Assembly: GCA_047637355.1 (NCBI GenBank)
Contig: JBLIKA010000003.1
Location: 1 to 64,000, forward strand
Direction: 5' to 3'
Length of the DNA stretch: 64,000 nucleotides
DNA from: Glaciecola sp047637355
GTDB lineage: Bacteria; Pseudomonadota; Gammaproteobacteria; Enterobacterales; Alteromonadaceae
The position numbers and the translations under genes are program-made. The notes under the pieces are model-generated. The model searched no databases and was not told where the DNA came from. It saw only the letters and a list, made by a program, of their open reading frames with translations. Positions 42,358 to 51,223 of the stretch are shown here, one piece after another (the stretch's first letter is position 1; every line of letters begins with the position of its first letter).

Positions 42358-43719
42358 ATGGTGCAACAAACAGAGTACAGCGGACGGAAACCGCATGTTT
42401 GGCACTTGTTTTTCTTAGCTATCCCTCTCATTTTGGCAAATATTACGACACCCTTATTGGGGTTGGTCGACACTGCTATTTTAGGCCATATGGATGCGAC
42501 GCACTATCTGGCAGGAGCATCTATAGGTACCCTCATTTTAACCCAACTGTATTGGATTTGCGGTTTTTTAAAGATGTCTACCACTGGGTTAAGTGCTCAA
42601 GCAGGTCGCAGTAATGTTGAAGTTCTGCAGCAAGAAAGGCGTACAAAAGTACTTGTGCAAGGTGTCTCCTTTGGAATAGTGCTGGGTTTATTTTTTATAT
42701 TACTACAATCGCCCATTTTGAATGCCGGTTTGTATTTTGCACAATCCTCACAACTGCTATCCGAAAGCACACAAGCCTACTTTAATGTTCGAATATGGGG
42801 TGCGCCAGCAGCTCTTGCCAACATGGCCTTAGTAGGGTGGTTAATCGGTCAGCAAAAAACTAAAACAGTGTTAGTACTTCAGCTAGCGGTTAATGTTATC
42901 AACATTATCTTTAGTCTTTTGTTTGTCTTTGTATTTGATTGGGGTGTTAAGGGGGTTGCCGCGGCAACCGTTATGGCTGAATATGCACTTCTGGGGTTCT
43001 CTCTGTTGGCGACTAAGAGCCTAATTAATCTAACGTTATTCAAATCGAGTTGGTTAAAATGGCTCTCACTGAAGCCTTTATTGACTCTTAATTCTGATAT
43101 CTTATTGCGCAACTTGGCGTTGCAACTCACTCTGGCATTCATTGTTTTTAAAGGCGCGGCCATGGGAGCACAAGTTGCAGCAACTAACGCAATATTAATG
43201 CAGTTTTTCGCGCTGATCGCTCTCGGGTTGGATGGTGTTGCGAATGCAGTTGAAGCCCTAGTTGGCGAAGAAAAAGGCAAAAAAAATCAAACTGCCTTGG
43301 CGTATCATGTCAAAGTCGGCTTGCTCTGGTCTAGCCTGTTTGCGGTCGTGTATGCGTTTGTTTTTTGGCAATTTGGTAGCCAAATTATTCAGTTACTGAC
43401 CAACCAAACTGCTTTGCAAAACGAAGCATCAAACTATCTAGGTCTCATGATCCTGTTGCCGCTTGTTGCGCACTGGTGTTTTCTATTTGACGGCGTATTC
43501 GTGGGGTTAAGCAAGGGTAAAGCAATGCGCGACTCCATGATACTTAGCGCTGTATTTGGGTTTTTCTTAACTTGGTGGTTTGTTGTCGACATGGGCAATG
43601 CTGGTCTGTGGGTCGCACTACTCAGCTTTCTTGCATTTAGAGGCGCTATTTTAGGTGCTTGGTATGTATTTTTGATGAACAAACCACAACAGCGTATTTT
43701 TAATAATGATGTTGGTTAA
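42358..43719 (+). CDS. dinF: DinF-type MATE efflux transporter
   Basis: A 453-residue transporter with 12 membrane segments and the MATE pattern PLILANITTPLLGLVDTAILGHM at the N-terminus and TGLSAQAGR near 80. It resembles E. coli DinF, which lies in the lexA operon, but here the gene is 10 kb away from lexA and no LexA box is visible in its 78-bp upstream region. Role: Na+ or H+-coupled export of organic cations; specificity unknown. Confidence 0.88.
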   Translation: MVQQTEYSGRKPHVWHLFFLAIPLILANITTPLLGLVDTAILGHMDATHYLAGASIGTLILTQLYWICGFLKMSTTGLSAQAGRSNVEVLQQERRTKVLVQGVSFGIVLGLFFILLQSPILNAGLYFAQSSQLLSESTQAYFNVRIWGAPAALANMALVGWLIGQQKTKTVLVLQLAVNVINIIFSLLFVFVFDWGVKGVAAATVMAEYALLGFSLLATKSLINLTLFKSSWLKWLSLKPLLTLNSDILLRNLALQLTLAFIVFKGAAMGAQVAATNAILMQFFALIALGLDGVANAVEALVGEEKGKKNQTALAYHVKVGLLWSSLFAVVYAFVFWQFGSQIIQLLTNQTALQNEASNYLGLMILLPLVAHWCFLFDGVFVGLSKGKAMRDSMILSAVFGFFLTWWFVVDMGNAGLWVALLSFLAFRGAILGAWYVFLMNKPQQRIFNNDVG

Positions 43720-43767
43720 TATGTTTTAGCTCAAAAGCACATATCGGTGCAAATTAATGTTTGAAAC

Positions 43768-43986
43768 TCAAAAAACCATTTCAAACGCGTTTTTGAGCAG
43801 GTTTGCATTTGAAGCCGCCTCTCGAGCCAATTCACCGAATAGGGGCTTACTGCTATTACCGCCAGTTCAATCAACCTTGCTAATCACCCCATCAGGCTGG
43901 CCTTCGTTATAAGCAGTTGCATTGCAAACTTTAATATGATTGCACCAACCTGCTATGTGCAATGGCGTTTTCTGGCGCCCCCATTG
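43768..43986 (-). pseudogene. Degenerate ORF or dispersed-repeat fragment in the gap between dinF and the lipoprotein gene
   Basis: On the minus strand one frame reads QWGRQKTPLHIAGWCNHI from 43986 and continues to GVISKVD, meets a single in-frame TGA at 43867-43869, then continues SKPLFGELAREAASNANLL to a final TGA at 43768-43770. The coding-like composition across a stop suggests a decayed small gene or a repeat copy. I cannot name the family. The rest of 43720-44153 shows only AT-rich palindromic motifs (e.g. near 44010-44050). Confidence 0.3.
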
Positions 43987-44153
43987 CTAGTGGGGAACTA
44001 ATTACTAGCTTAATTAGTCTGATTAACGCTAATATTAATTTCAATTAGCTAGCACTTTACATTAATGTGTCTAGTCGATATATTTTTTTGATCTTAGCTT
44101 GCGATTCCCAAAAACAATTTTAGGCTAGTCACTAACCCCTGTAAGGATACATA

Positions 44154-44978
44154 ATGAGACTTAAATTAACGATAGTAGTTGTTAGCCTGCTTGCCTTAAG
44201 TGCATGTAGCTCACTGTTTAATCCCAATGGTAATAAAAAGACAGTATCCAGCAGCCTTATGGATTTCTTATATCCAAACGAAGACAGTCGCACCGAGCAT
44301 TCCGCTGAAATCCCCGTTCTTTCATTACCGGTTAAGGTGGGACTCGCTTTTGTTCCTTCAAAAAATTGGGCGCAAAATGGTATCAATAGAGCCAGCCAAG
44401 TCGAATTACTTGAGAAAGTAAAACAAGCATTCTTGCAATATGACTACATTGATAAAATTGAAATTATTCCAAGCGACTATTTACAGGGGGGAGAAGGCTT
44501 TACCACCCTAGAACAAGTGTCTCGACTTTATGATGTAGACGTTGTGGCGCTTGTTTCATATGACCAAGTCACTCAGTCTCTGGAAAAGAAAGGTGCATTA
44601 CTATATTGGACTATTGTTGGCATGTACCTGATACCGGCAAATGATAACTCGGTTCAAACCTTCGTGGATACTGCGGTTTTTGATGTAAAAAGCCGAAAAA
44701 TGTTATTCAGAGCTCCAGGCATCAATAAACTATCAGAAAGCTCCACCGCTATTAAAATCGACGCTGTATTAGCAGAAAAATCGATGGAAGGGTATACACT
44801 AGCCGTAGCCGACATGAGTAAAAATCTTGATACCGAGCTAGCAAATTTTAGAACTCGAGTGAAAGAGGATAAAGTCGCAAAGGTTGAACGCCGGGACGGT
44901 TACAGTGGTGGAAGTGTAATGTGGTTGACTTTACTAGCGTTGGGGGCGTCGATAGCGCTGAGACGACAAAGTAGGTGA
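44154..44978 (+). CDS. Rhombotarget-type lipoprotein with GlyGly-CTERM tail
   Basis: A 274-residue lipoprotein. The lipobox is LSACSS (Cys19) after a short signal; the middle holds a conserved VKVGLAFVPSKNW...LEKVKQAFLQYDYID segment and IEIIPSDYL. The C-terminus GYSGGSVMWLTLLALGAS then ALRRQSR is a GlyGly-CTERM sorting signal (Gly/Ser motif, membrane helix, basic tail), the target of rhombosortase, a rhomboid-type protease. Such double-signal lipoproteins are the family known as rhombotarget lipoprotein. Function unknown; surface display is inferred. Confidence 0.85.
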   Translation: MRLKLTIVVVSLLALSACSSLFNPNGNKKTVSSSLMDFLYPNEDSRTEHSAEIPVLSLPVKVGLAFVPSKNWAQNGINRASQVELLEKVKQAFLQYDYIDKIEIIPSDYLQGGEGFTTLEQVSRLYDVDVVALVSYDQVTQSLEKKGALLYWTIVGMYLIPANDNSVQTFVDTAVFDVKSRKMLFRAPGINKLSESSTAIKIDAVLAEKSMEGYTLAVADMSKNLDTELANFRTRVKEDKVAKVERRDGYSGGSVMWLTLLALGASIALRRQSR

Positions 44979-45088
44979 GGTATAATTAGTAAATTCATAG
45001 TCACTAAGCACTAGGAATTTGTTCATAATGGCCATATCGTTAGTTGAAGTGGCCACTTGTTTTATTTCCGAGTGATTTTGTTAGGATT

Positions 45089-45373
45089 TTATTGCTTATT
45101 TCGCAATCCAGTTTTACTCGGCAACAGTCTGCAAATAAGTATTTGTAAATAACCAACAACTGAGATAATCGTTCCGCAGAATAGGAACACTAACGCGATA
45201 ATTTTTGATGGGTCACTGTAGCTATGCACAGCAGCGTCTGAAAGGCCGAAGTAGGCCAACGCTAAGTCTGAATACCACAAAGCAACACCGACCATAAAAA
45301 TGGCAAAACCTTTTATGAAGCGCTGCCAATGTCGAAGCGGTTCGTGGGTTATTTTATCTATCCAACTATTCAT
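45089..45373 (-). CDS. Small hypothetical two-helix membrane protein
   Basis: A 94-residue protein with an amphipathic N-terminus and two membrane segments (about 22-42 and 57-80) plus a basic tail (KTGLRNKQ). No named family recognised. It lies between the lipoprotein gene and nfuA, with about 95 bp to each side. Confidence 0.6.
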   Translation of the reverse strand: MNSWIDKITHEPLRHWQRFIKGFAIFMVGVALWYSDLALAYFGLSDAAVHSYSDPSKIIALVFLFCGTIISVVGYLQILICRLLPSKTGLRNKQ

Positions 45374-45467
45374 TTAGCATGCGCCTCACTCTCCTATAAG
45401 CAACAACTTCACTAACCATAGCAGATTAATGAAGTCTTTTGCGTATAGCTACTAATATCTATTATGA

Positions 45468-46046
45468 TTAGTAGTAAGAATGCTCACCCGCTTCATGTTC
45501 AGTAGCGTCTTTCACAGCCAATATTTCACCTTCAAACTCAACTAACATCTGCTTTTCAATACCGTTCTTTAATGTCACGTCGACCTGAGAGCAACCATTG
45601 CAGCCACCGCCAAATTGCAAGACAGCAGTCTTGTTTTCAGTTATTTCAATCAAAACTACTTTCCCGCCGTGACTTGCAAGACCGGGATTAACATCTGTTT
45701 CGATCATATAATTAACGCGTTCAACCAAGCTTGCATCATCACTTAACTTCTTGGCTTTCGCATTTGGTGCTTTAAGCGTTAACTGTGAGCCCATTTGGTC
45801 GGTAACAAAATCAATTTCTGCTTCTTCCAAATATGGTGCACTTTCTTTATCAACAACAGCATTAAAGCCATTAAACGGAAGCGTAACATCTGTTTCTTCT
45901 ACGGCATCTGCCGGGCAATATGACACGCCACATTCAGCTGTTGAGGTACCTGGATTTACCACAAATACTCGAATGTTTGTGCCTTCACCTTGTTGCGATA
46001 AAAGTTTACCAAAGTGAGTTTGTGCTGATTCCGATATATTGATCAT
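45468..46046 (-). CDS. nfuA: Fe-S biogenesis protein NfuA
   Basis: A 192-residue protein: an N-terminal degenerate A-type domain (about 1-100) and a C-terminal NifU domain with the cluster-binding GGCNGCSQVDVT near 150-160. It carries and transfers 4Fe-4S clusters under stress. Length equals E. coli NfuA (191). In E. coli it sits with gntX and bioH; here an M14 peptidase gene has come between. Confidence 0.96.
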   Translation of the reverse strand: MINISESAQTHFGKLLSQQGEGTNIRVFVVNPGTSTAECGVSYCPADAVEETDVTLPFNGFNAVVDKESAPYLEEAEIDFVTDQMGSQLTLKAPNAKAKKLSDDASLVERVNYMIETDVNPGLASHGGKVVLIEITENKTAVLQFGGGCNGCSQVDVTLKNGIEKQMLVEFEGEILAVKDATEHEAGEHSYY

Positions 46047-46354
46047 AATGACCTCCCCAAGTGAAATTAATTTATGACCACCATAATAGCAAAATTACCT
46101 GAGTAAAACAGTCGGGTATTAGTATTTTTACAACTATTTTATAAAAAATCGGTTTATCGATTAACAAATAGTGAGGTTTTAAGGATTGGAGTTGGTTTTT
46201 AATGGTAACAATTGGTTGTTAAGGTTGCTATTAAGGTTTTAAATATAAGTGTAGGCTTTTAAGTATTGCGATATAGGGTAAGATGCGTACGCCTTGAATC
46301 TTCAATGCGCCCTTGTCATAAGAATAAAATAAGACAGCACATAAAGGAATCTAT
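46047..46354. other. AT-rich divergent intergenic region with short direct repeats
   Basis: 308 bp between nfuA and the M14 peptidase gene. Near 46170-46260 the words TTTTAAGG and TTAAGGTT recur several times in direct orientation. No ORF or hairpin of note. Confidence 0.4.
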
Positions 46355-48946
46355 ATGTTTAATCCGCAATATTTTATAAGTCGATGCTCATTGGCAACAA
46401 TTTCTCTAATGTTTTGCATGTTGTTTGCGGCTCCTAGTTTCGCAAAAGATAGCGACCTTGATTACCTTCCCAAGGATCAAAATTACGACAGTAGTATACC
46501 ATTACCTGCCGACGTTCTTGGCTACCCAGTAGGCACTTGGCATGTGCGCCATGACCAACTAGTTAATTATATGTATGCATTAGCTGAAGCATCTGACAGG
46601 GTCACAATCAAGGAGATTGGCCGCACTCACGAGCATCGTCCTTTGTTATTGCTAACCATTACGAGTCCGTCCAATCATTCGAATATTGATCAGCTGCGTA
46701 CAGAACATGTGGCTAGAATTGATGCTGGCAAATCAGCTCCTGCTGACGCTCCTTTAATCATAAATATGGGTTATAGCGTACATGGCAATGAACCGTCGGG
46801 TGCCAATGCGTCAATGTTGGTGGCATACCACCTTGCTGCATCGAACGGACCTGAGGTTCAGAATCTGTTAAATGCAAATATTATTTTACTCGACCCGTCG
46901 TTAAATCCAGATGGCTTGTCTCGTTTCGCACAATGGGCTAACTCACACAAAGGTAATACCTTAGTGAGCGACAAATTGCACAGAGAACATAGAGAGCACT
47001 GGCCATCAGGCAGAACAAACCATTACTGGTTTGACTTAAACCGTGATTGGTTATTACTTACTCACCCAGAGAGTCGCGCACGTATTGCTGAATTTCATCA
47101 ATGGCGCCCGCATGTATTGACCGATTTCCATGAAATGGGAACTGACAGTACTTACTTTTTTCAACCCGGTATTTCTTCTCGTAAAAACCCTTGGACGCCC
47201 GACACAAATGTAACGTTAACAGCCGCTTTAGGCGACTTCCACGCGCAAGCATTAGACGATCAAAAACAGCTCTATTTCACCCAAGAAAGCTTTGATGATT
47301 TTTACTATGGAAAAGGCTCTACCTATCCAGATGCGCATGGCAGCATTGGTATTTTGTTTGAGCAGGCAAGCAGCCGCGGCCATCTGCAGGATTCTATTAA
47401 TGGTATATTAAGCTTCCCTGATACGATTCAGAATCAAGTCACAACATCGTTGTCGACGTTTGCAGGCTCAATGGCCAACAAGAGTGCGATTTTTGCTTAT
47501 CAAAAGCAGTTTTATATAGATACGAAAAAATTGATCAAAGATGACAACATCAATGCTTTTGTTATTCAGGGTAACTTAGACCAAAGCAGATTTGAACGCG
47601 TTCAAGAAATTCTGTCTTCTCATCAAATCGAATTCTCTTTCGTGGCAAAAAACGCGAAGGTCGACGGTTTGGAATTACAAGCAAGTAATGCGCTAGTTGT
47701 GCCTGTTGACCAAGCTCAATATCGTCTCATTCGCTCATTGTTTTCTGAACGCCAGCGTTTTACGGATAACACTTTTTATGACGTTTCAAATTGGAATTTA
47801 CCTTTAGCGTTTAATCTGAATTATTCTTCGCTTAGCAAATCAGAGATGCGTAAATTGTCTACAGAAAAGTCGACGGAACGCAAAATTGCACAAACAACGC
47901 TTACCGCAAATGTGTACGCATATGCCTTCGAGTGGCACGATTATAAAGCGCCGGCGCTGTTGCAGTATTTGTTAAGCAATGAGGTTCAAGTAAGAGTGGC
48001 TGGTGCTGATTTTACCGCTCAAGTTGCCGCTACGGGATCAACAACGTCGAGAGATTTCGCCAAAGGCGCAATTGTCATTCCAATGGCCCTGCAACAGCCA
48101 ACTAACTTGCTTGATATATTGTCGACACAAGCGCAAAAGCTCAACATTAATTTATATAATGTTGCTTCAGGACTAACATCAAAAGGGATCGACTTAGGCA
48201 GCAGGCAATTCGCTCCTGTCGCCTTGCCAAAAGTATTATTAATTGGCGGGAAGGGGACGTCGCAATATGAAGTCGGCGAAATTTGGCATTATTTTGATAC
48301 TCGGTTAGGTTTACCAGCAACCTTATTGGATCTGTCTGATTTGAACGATAGAGATATTTCTGAGTATACGCATATTGTGTTTGCTTCTGGTACTTACACC
48401 TCGGTCAATGACGACACTGCCGCTGGTATAAAAGAGTGGGTGAAAAAAGGCGGTATCCTGATTGGTCAAAAATCAGCAGTACGTTGGTTCAGTACAAAAA
48501 AATGGATTGATAATGAGGTTATAGCAAACAGTAAAGTAGACGAGGCGTTCAGTACTGAGGGACTTGGTTATGGTGACAAAGACGCGCTGGCCGCTAAAAA
48601 ACTGATCGCGGGTTCGGTTTACCGTGCTGACGTTGATCTTAGTCATCCGCTTATGTTTGGTTATGAAGATAATGATTTACCTCTATTTAAAACCACAAAT
48701 ATGGTAATGAAACCATCAAATGACCCTTTCAATGAAGTTGCTACTTATCAAGGAAAGCCACTCGTAGCCGGATACACTGCTGATGAGCTACAAAAGCTAA
48801 TTGGCAAAACATCCGCAATTGTTGCTAAGCCTGTTGGTAAAGGAGTTGTAATAGGCTTCGTTGACAACATTCACTTCCGTGGCTACTGGGACGGTACCAG
48901 CAAATTAATGGCAAACAGCTTGTACATGTCACCATTAATTAAATAA
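46355..48946 (+). CDS. Exported M14-family zinc carboxypeptidase-like protein
   Basis: An 863-residue protein with a signal peptide (about 1-30). The M14 zinc site is in YSVHGNEPSGANAS near 145-158, DLNRDWLLL near 225 and TDFHEMGTD near 255. The large C-terminal region (from about 500) is unlike pancreatic carboxypeptidases; it resembles a glutamine-amidotransferase-like domain (GGILIGQKSAVRWF near 700). Such proteins may process peptides or cell-wall fragments outside the cytoplasm. A terminator follows the stop. Confidence 0.9.
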   Translation: MFNPQYFISRCSLATISLMFCMLFAAPSFAKDSDLDYLPKDQNYDSSIPLPADVLGYPVGTWHVRHDQLVNYMYALAEASDRVTIKEIGRTHEHRPLLLLTITSPSNHSNIDQLRTEHVARIDAGKSAPADAPLIINMGYSVHGNEPSGANASMLVAYHLAASNGPEVQNLLNANIILLDPSLNPDGLSRFAQWANSHKGNTLVSDKLHREHREHWPSGRTNHYWFDLNRDWLLLTHPESRARIAEFHQWRPHVLTDFHEMGTDSTYFFQPGISSRKNPWTPDTNVTLTAALGDFHAQALDDQKQLYFTQESFDDFYYGKGSTYPDAHGSIGILFEQASSRGHLQDSINGILSFPDTIQNQVTTSLSTFAGSMANKSAIFAYQKQFYIDTKKLIKDDNINAFVIQGNLDQSRFERVQEILSSHQIEFSFVAKNAKVDGLELQASNALVVPVDQAQYRLIRSLFSERQRFTDNTFYDVSNWNLPLAFNLNYSSLSKSEMRKLSTEKSTERKIAQTTLTANVYAYAFEWHDYKAPALLQYLLSNEVQVRVAGADFTAQVAATGSTTSRDFAKGAIVIPMALQQPTNLLDILSTQAQKLNINLYNVASGLTSKGIDLGSRQFAPVALPKVLLIGGKGTSQYEVGEIWHYFDTRLGLPATLLDLSDLNDRDISEYTHIVFASGTYTSVNDDTAAGIKEWVKKGGILIGQKSAVRWFSTKKWIDNEVIANSKVDEAFSTEGLGYGDKDALAAKKLIAGSVYRADVDLSHPLMFGYEDNDLPLFKTTNMVMKPSNDPFNEVATYQGKPLVAGYTADELQKLIGKTSAIVAKPVGKGVVIGFVDNIHFRGYWDGTSKLMANSLYMSPLIK

Positions 48947-48970
48947 ATTATAAAGCTGACAGTGAGCATA

Positions 48971-49018
48971 AGCATCCTGGGTACGACATGTTATGTTTCG
49001 TAATCAGGATGCTTTTTT
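48971..49018 (+). terminator. Rho-independent terminator after the M14 gene
   Basis: AGCATCCTG (48971-48979) pairs with CAGGATGCT (49005-49013) and is followed by TTTTTT. The loop is about 25 nt. It overlaps the end of the convergent comF-like gene. Confidence 0.8.
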
Positions 49019-49871
49019 AATTCAATAAGGTAATAGCCATAGCCCATACAGAAATTTTTACCGTGGGATTAAGTATTTTTATAGCTCGGCAAACGGCATT
49101 AATAGTAACGCCGGTGCTAATGACATCGTCTATTATCGCAATATGGCTTACGTTCAAAATCAAGTCACATTTAAACGCATTTTCGACATTTGTAATGCGC
49201 TGTTGTTTATTTAACTCTGTTTGTGCCAAGGTATGTTTAACTCTTTGAACAATGGCTTTGTTAGGGATATGAGTGGCTTGACTCAACCAATCACACAACA
49301 ACTGAGCTTGATTATATTGTCGTTGCCAATAACGTTTATTTGATAGAGGTACTGGTACTAGGAGTTGTGGAATATCTTTTGCTTTAGCATTATTGCGCGC
49401 ACAGCCAGATGAGTTGTGTGGTTTTGCCAGAGATAGAGTGAGATTTGTTGGGTCTATACAAGGTGCGAATACGAAGCGCATAAACATCATAGCTAATACT
49501 CTTGCTGCAATTGGTTTATGAGCAAATTTCATGTTTAAAACTAGTTTGTTTATAGGCCAAACATAATTATCCATTGCATATAAATGATCATAATTTGGAG
49601 TGTCTAAATTTTTTAATACCTGGGGATTGCGTAGCAAATCCTGGGCACCTATAACACTTTGTCCGAAGCCTCTTTCAACCAATGTATCAATACAATAGTG
49701 GCATACCATATGAGCACAATGCTGATGACACAAGTAACAATGTTGATGACTAAATGCTGATTTTATTGGTGTCTTAAACTGCGCTGCGCAGCAGGCTAAA
49801 AATACCTGCATAAAGGCTCTCAGCCGTGTTAGCCTCTTTATCAATATTTTATACGCTCGACTATTTATCAT
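49017..49871 (-). CDS. gntX: ComF/GntX family phosphoribosyltransferase-fold protein
   Basis: A 284-residue protein. The N-terminus has a zinc ribbon (CYLCHQHCAHMVCHYC near 41-56) and the C-terminus the PRPP-binding loop VSHIAIIDDVISTGVTINA near 243-262. ComF is required for natural transformation in some bacteria; E. coli GntX is linked with gluconate uptake. MQVFLACC (residue 21) could be the true start. It is divergent from bioH, exactly as in E. coli. Confidence 0.88.
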   Translation of the reverse strand: MINSRAYKILIKRLTRLRAFMQVFLACCAAQFKTPIKSAFSHQHCYLCHQHCAHMVCHYCIDTLVERGFGQSVIGAQDLLRNPQVLKNLDTPNYDHLYAMDNYVWPINKLVLNMKFAHKPIAARVLAMMFMRFVFAPCIDPTNLTLSLAKPHNSSGCARNNAKAKDIPQLLVPVPLSNKRYWQRQYNQAQLLCDWLSQATHIPNKAIVQRVKHTLAQTELNKQQRITNVENAFKCDLILNVSHIAIIDDVISTGVTINAVCRAIKILNPTVKISVWAMAITLLN

Positions 49872-49934
49872 TCAAATTACTATCCACATTATCAGCCATA
49901 CTTTAAAAATTCGTTCTAATGGATAAAGACTAAC

Positions 49935-50759
49935 ATGCTCATAACCCCAAGTAGCCTGACCAAAAATACAGATGTTAATATCGGATTTATACATGGTTGG
50001 GGGATGAATTCAGGCGCATTTACGCAACTCATTAAGATACTGCAAACCCAATTAAAAGAACGTAGTACAAACGCTTATCTAACTTTCAATTGCTATACCA
50101 TAAGCTTACCTGGGCATGGTGAAAAGCATGAGCTTGTTCCTAGCCCTTATGATTTAGCCGGTATTGCAAATTCTATTAATCCAGAAGTTAAGGAAAATAC
50201 GATATTAATTGGATGGTCTTTAGGGGGCATGCTTGCTCAATATTTAGCGAGTAAAAAACATCCGAATTTGATTGGACTATTGACGATTGCGACAACACCT
50301 AAGTTTCAAATGGCGGATGAATGGCCGGGTATTAAGCCTGACGTATTGGCTATGTTTATGCAGCAATTAAAGCAAAATCATCATAAAACATTATCTCGTT
50401 TCTTAGCCATTCAAATGATGGGTGTCGAAAATGCTAAAGCGATAATGAAAGAAATTACGACTGCCATTAATATTTACCCCGCGCCTAATATAATTGCGTT
50501 GTCCCATGGGCTAAAAATTCTGCAAGAGGCAGATATTAGACAGGGCATCAAAGATATCAAAATTCCTACTCTAAGGACGTATGGAAGACTAGATAGTCTA
50601 GTACCTTATCAGGCCATTAATCACATTCAACACCTTCAGCCAACTAGTCGTCATTTGATATTTAAACACGCTTCTCACGCTCCTTTCTTAACCAATGCGG
50701 ATGAATTTTCCAAGCACATAGTCGACTTTATTCATGATGTTTGTAATTCTATTTATTAA
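49935..50759 (+). CDS. bioH: Pimeloyl-ACP methyl ester esterase BioH
   Basis: A 274-residue alpha/beta-hydrolase. The oxyanion HGWGMNSGAF near 20, the nucleophile elbow GWSLGGMLAQ (Ser near 97) and the C-terminal catalytic His in HASHAPFLTNADEF near 250 match BioH, which removes the methyl group from pimeloyl-ACP ester in biotin synthesis. The divergent gntX neighbour supports it. Slightly longer than E. coli BioH (256). Confidence 0.88.
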   Translation: MLITPSSLTKNTDVNIGFIHGWGMNSGAFTQLIKILQTQLKERSTNAYLTFNCYTISLPGHGEKHELVPSPYDLAGIANSINPEVKENTILIGWSLGGMLAQYLASKKHPNLIGLLTIATTPKFQMADEWPGIKPDVLAMFMQQLKQNHHKTLSRFLAIQMMGVENAKAIMKEITTAINIYPAPNIIALSHGLKILQEADIRQGIKDIKIPTLRTYGRLDSLVPYQAINHIQHLQPTSRHLIFKHASHAPFLTNADEFSKHIVDFIHDVCNSIY

Positions 50760-50921
50760 TTTATGAATTAAATTAAAATAATTACTAAAGAATTTTAGAG
50801 TGCTGCCGATAACTAGGTTACGGTAGGGTATAATGATTTTTTTGGGTCTCAGCTGTACACTCATATATCTCGATATGCAGGATATGGACACCTGCCATGG
50901 TTAGCAAAGAGGTTGTAATAA

Positions 50922-51179
50922 ATGACAAATGGTATTGATACTGGTAATTCATCGAGTGCTTTTTACGCTGGCGTTCAAGGTTATAATCAGGGGGTTGAGC
51001 AAGTTAGGCAAGCGACTGTTGATTTGTCTTCAGCGAATAATCCAAATCGTGAAAATCCAATAAATATTAACCAAAGTGCGGTGGAATTAATCTCCGGAAA
51101 CTTGCAAGCAGAAGCATCAGCTAAAGTGATCAAAACTGCGGATGGAATGCTCGGAACCATTATTGATACCTTCGCTTAA
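50922..51179 (+). CDS. Small protein with flagellar rod/hook D0-like C-terminus
   Basis: This encodes 85 residues with no signal peptide. The C-terminal 40 residues read AVELISGNLQAEASAKVIKT followed by ADGMLGTIIDTF, which is very like the conserved C-terminal D0 helix of flagellar rod and hook proteins (the ...AKVIKTADEMLGTLIDT signature). The N-terminal half has no flagellar D0 start. The adjacent gene, 44 bp on, is a SprA-related putative metalloprotease, so the pair may act together. Function unknown. Confidence 0.7.
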   Translation: MTNGIDTGNSSSAFYAGVQGYNQGVEQVRQATVDLSSANNPNRENPININQSAVELISGNLQAEASAKVIKTADGMLGTIIDTFA

Positions 51180-51223
51180 GGCACCATTACGTTTTATATT
51201 AAGATGAGAGTACAGAGAAACAA

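Noticed and set aside
45053..45064. AAGTGGCCACTT-type palindrome before the small membrane gene
   Set aside because: No loop and no adequate T-run, so not a terminator; no regulator to assign to it.
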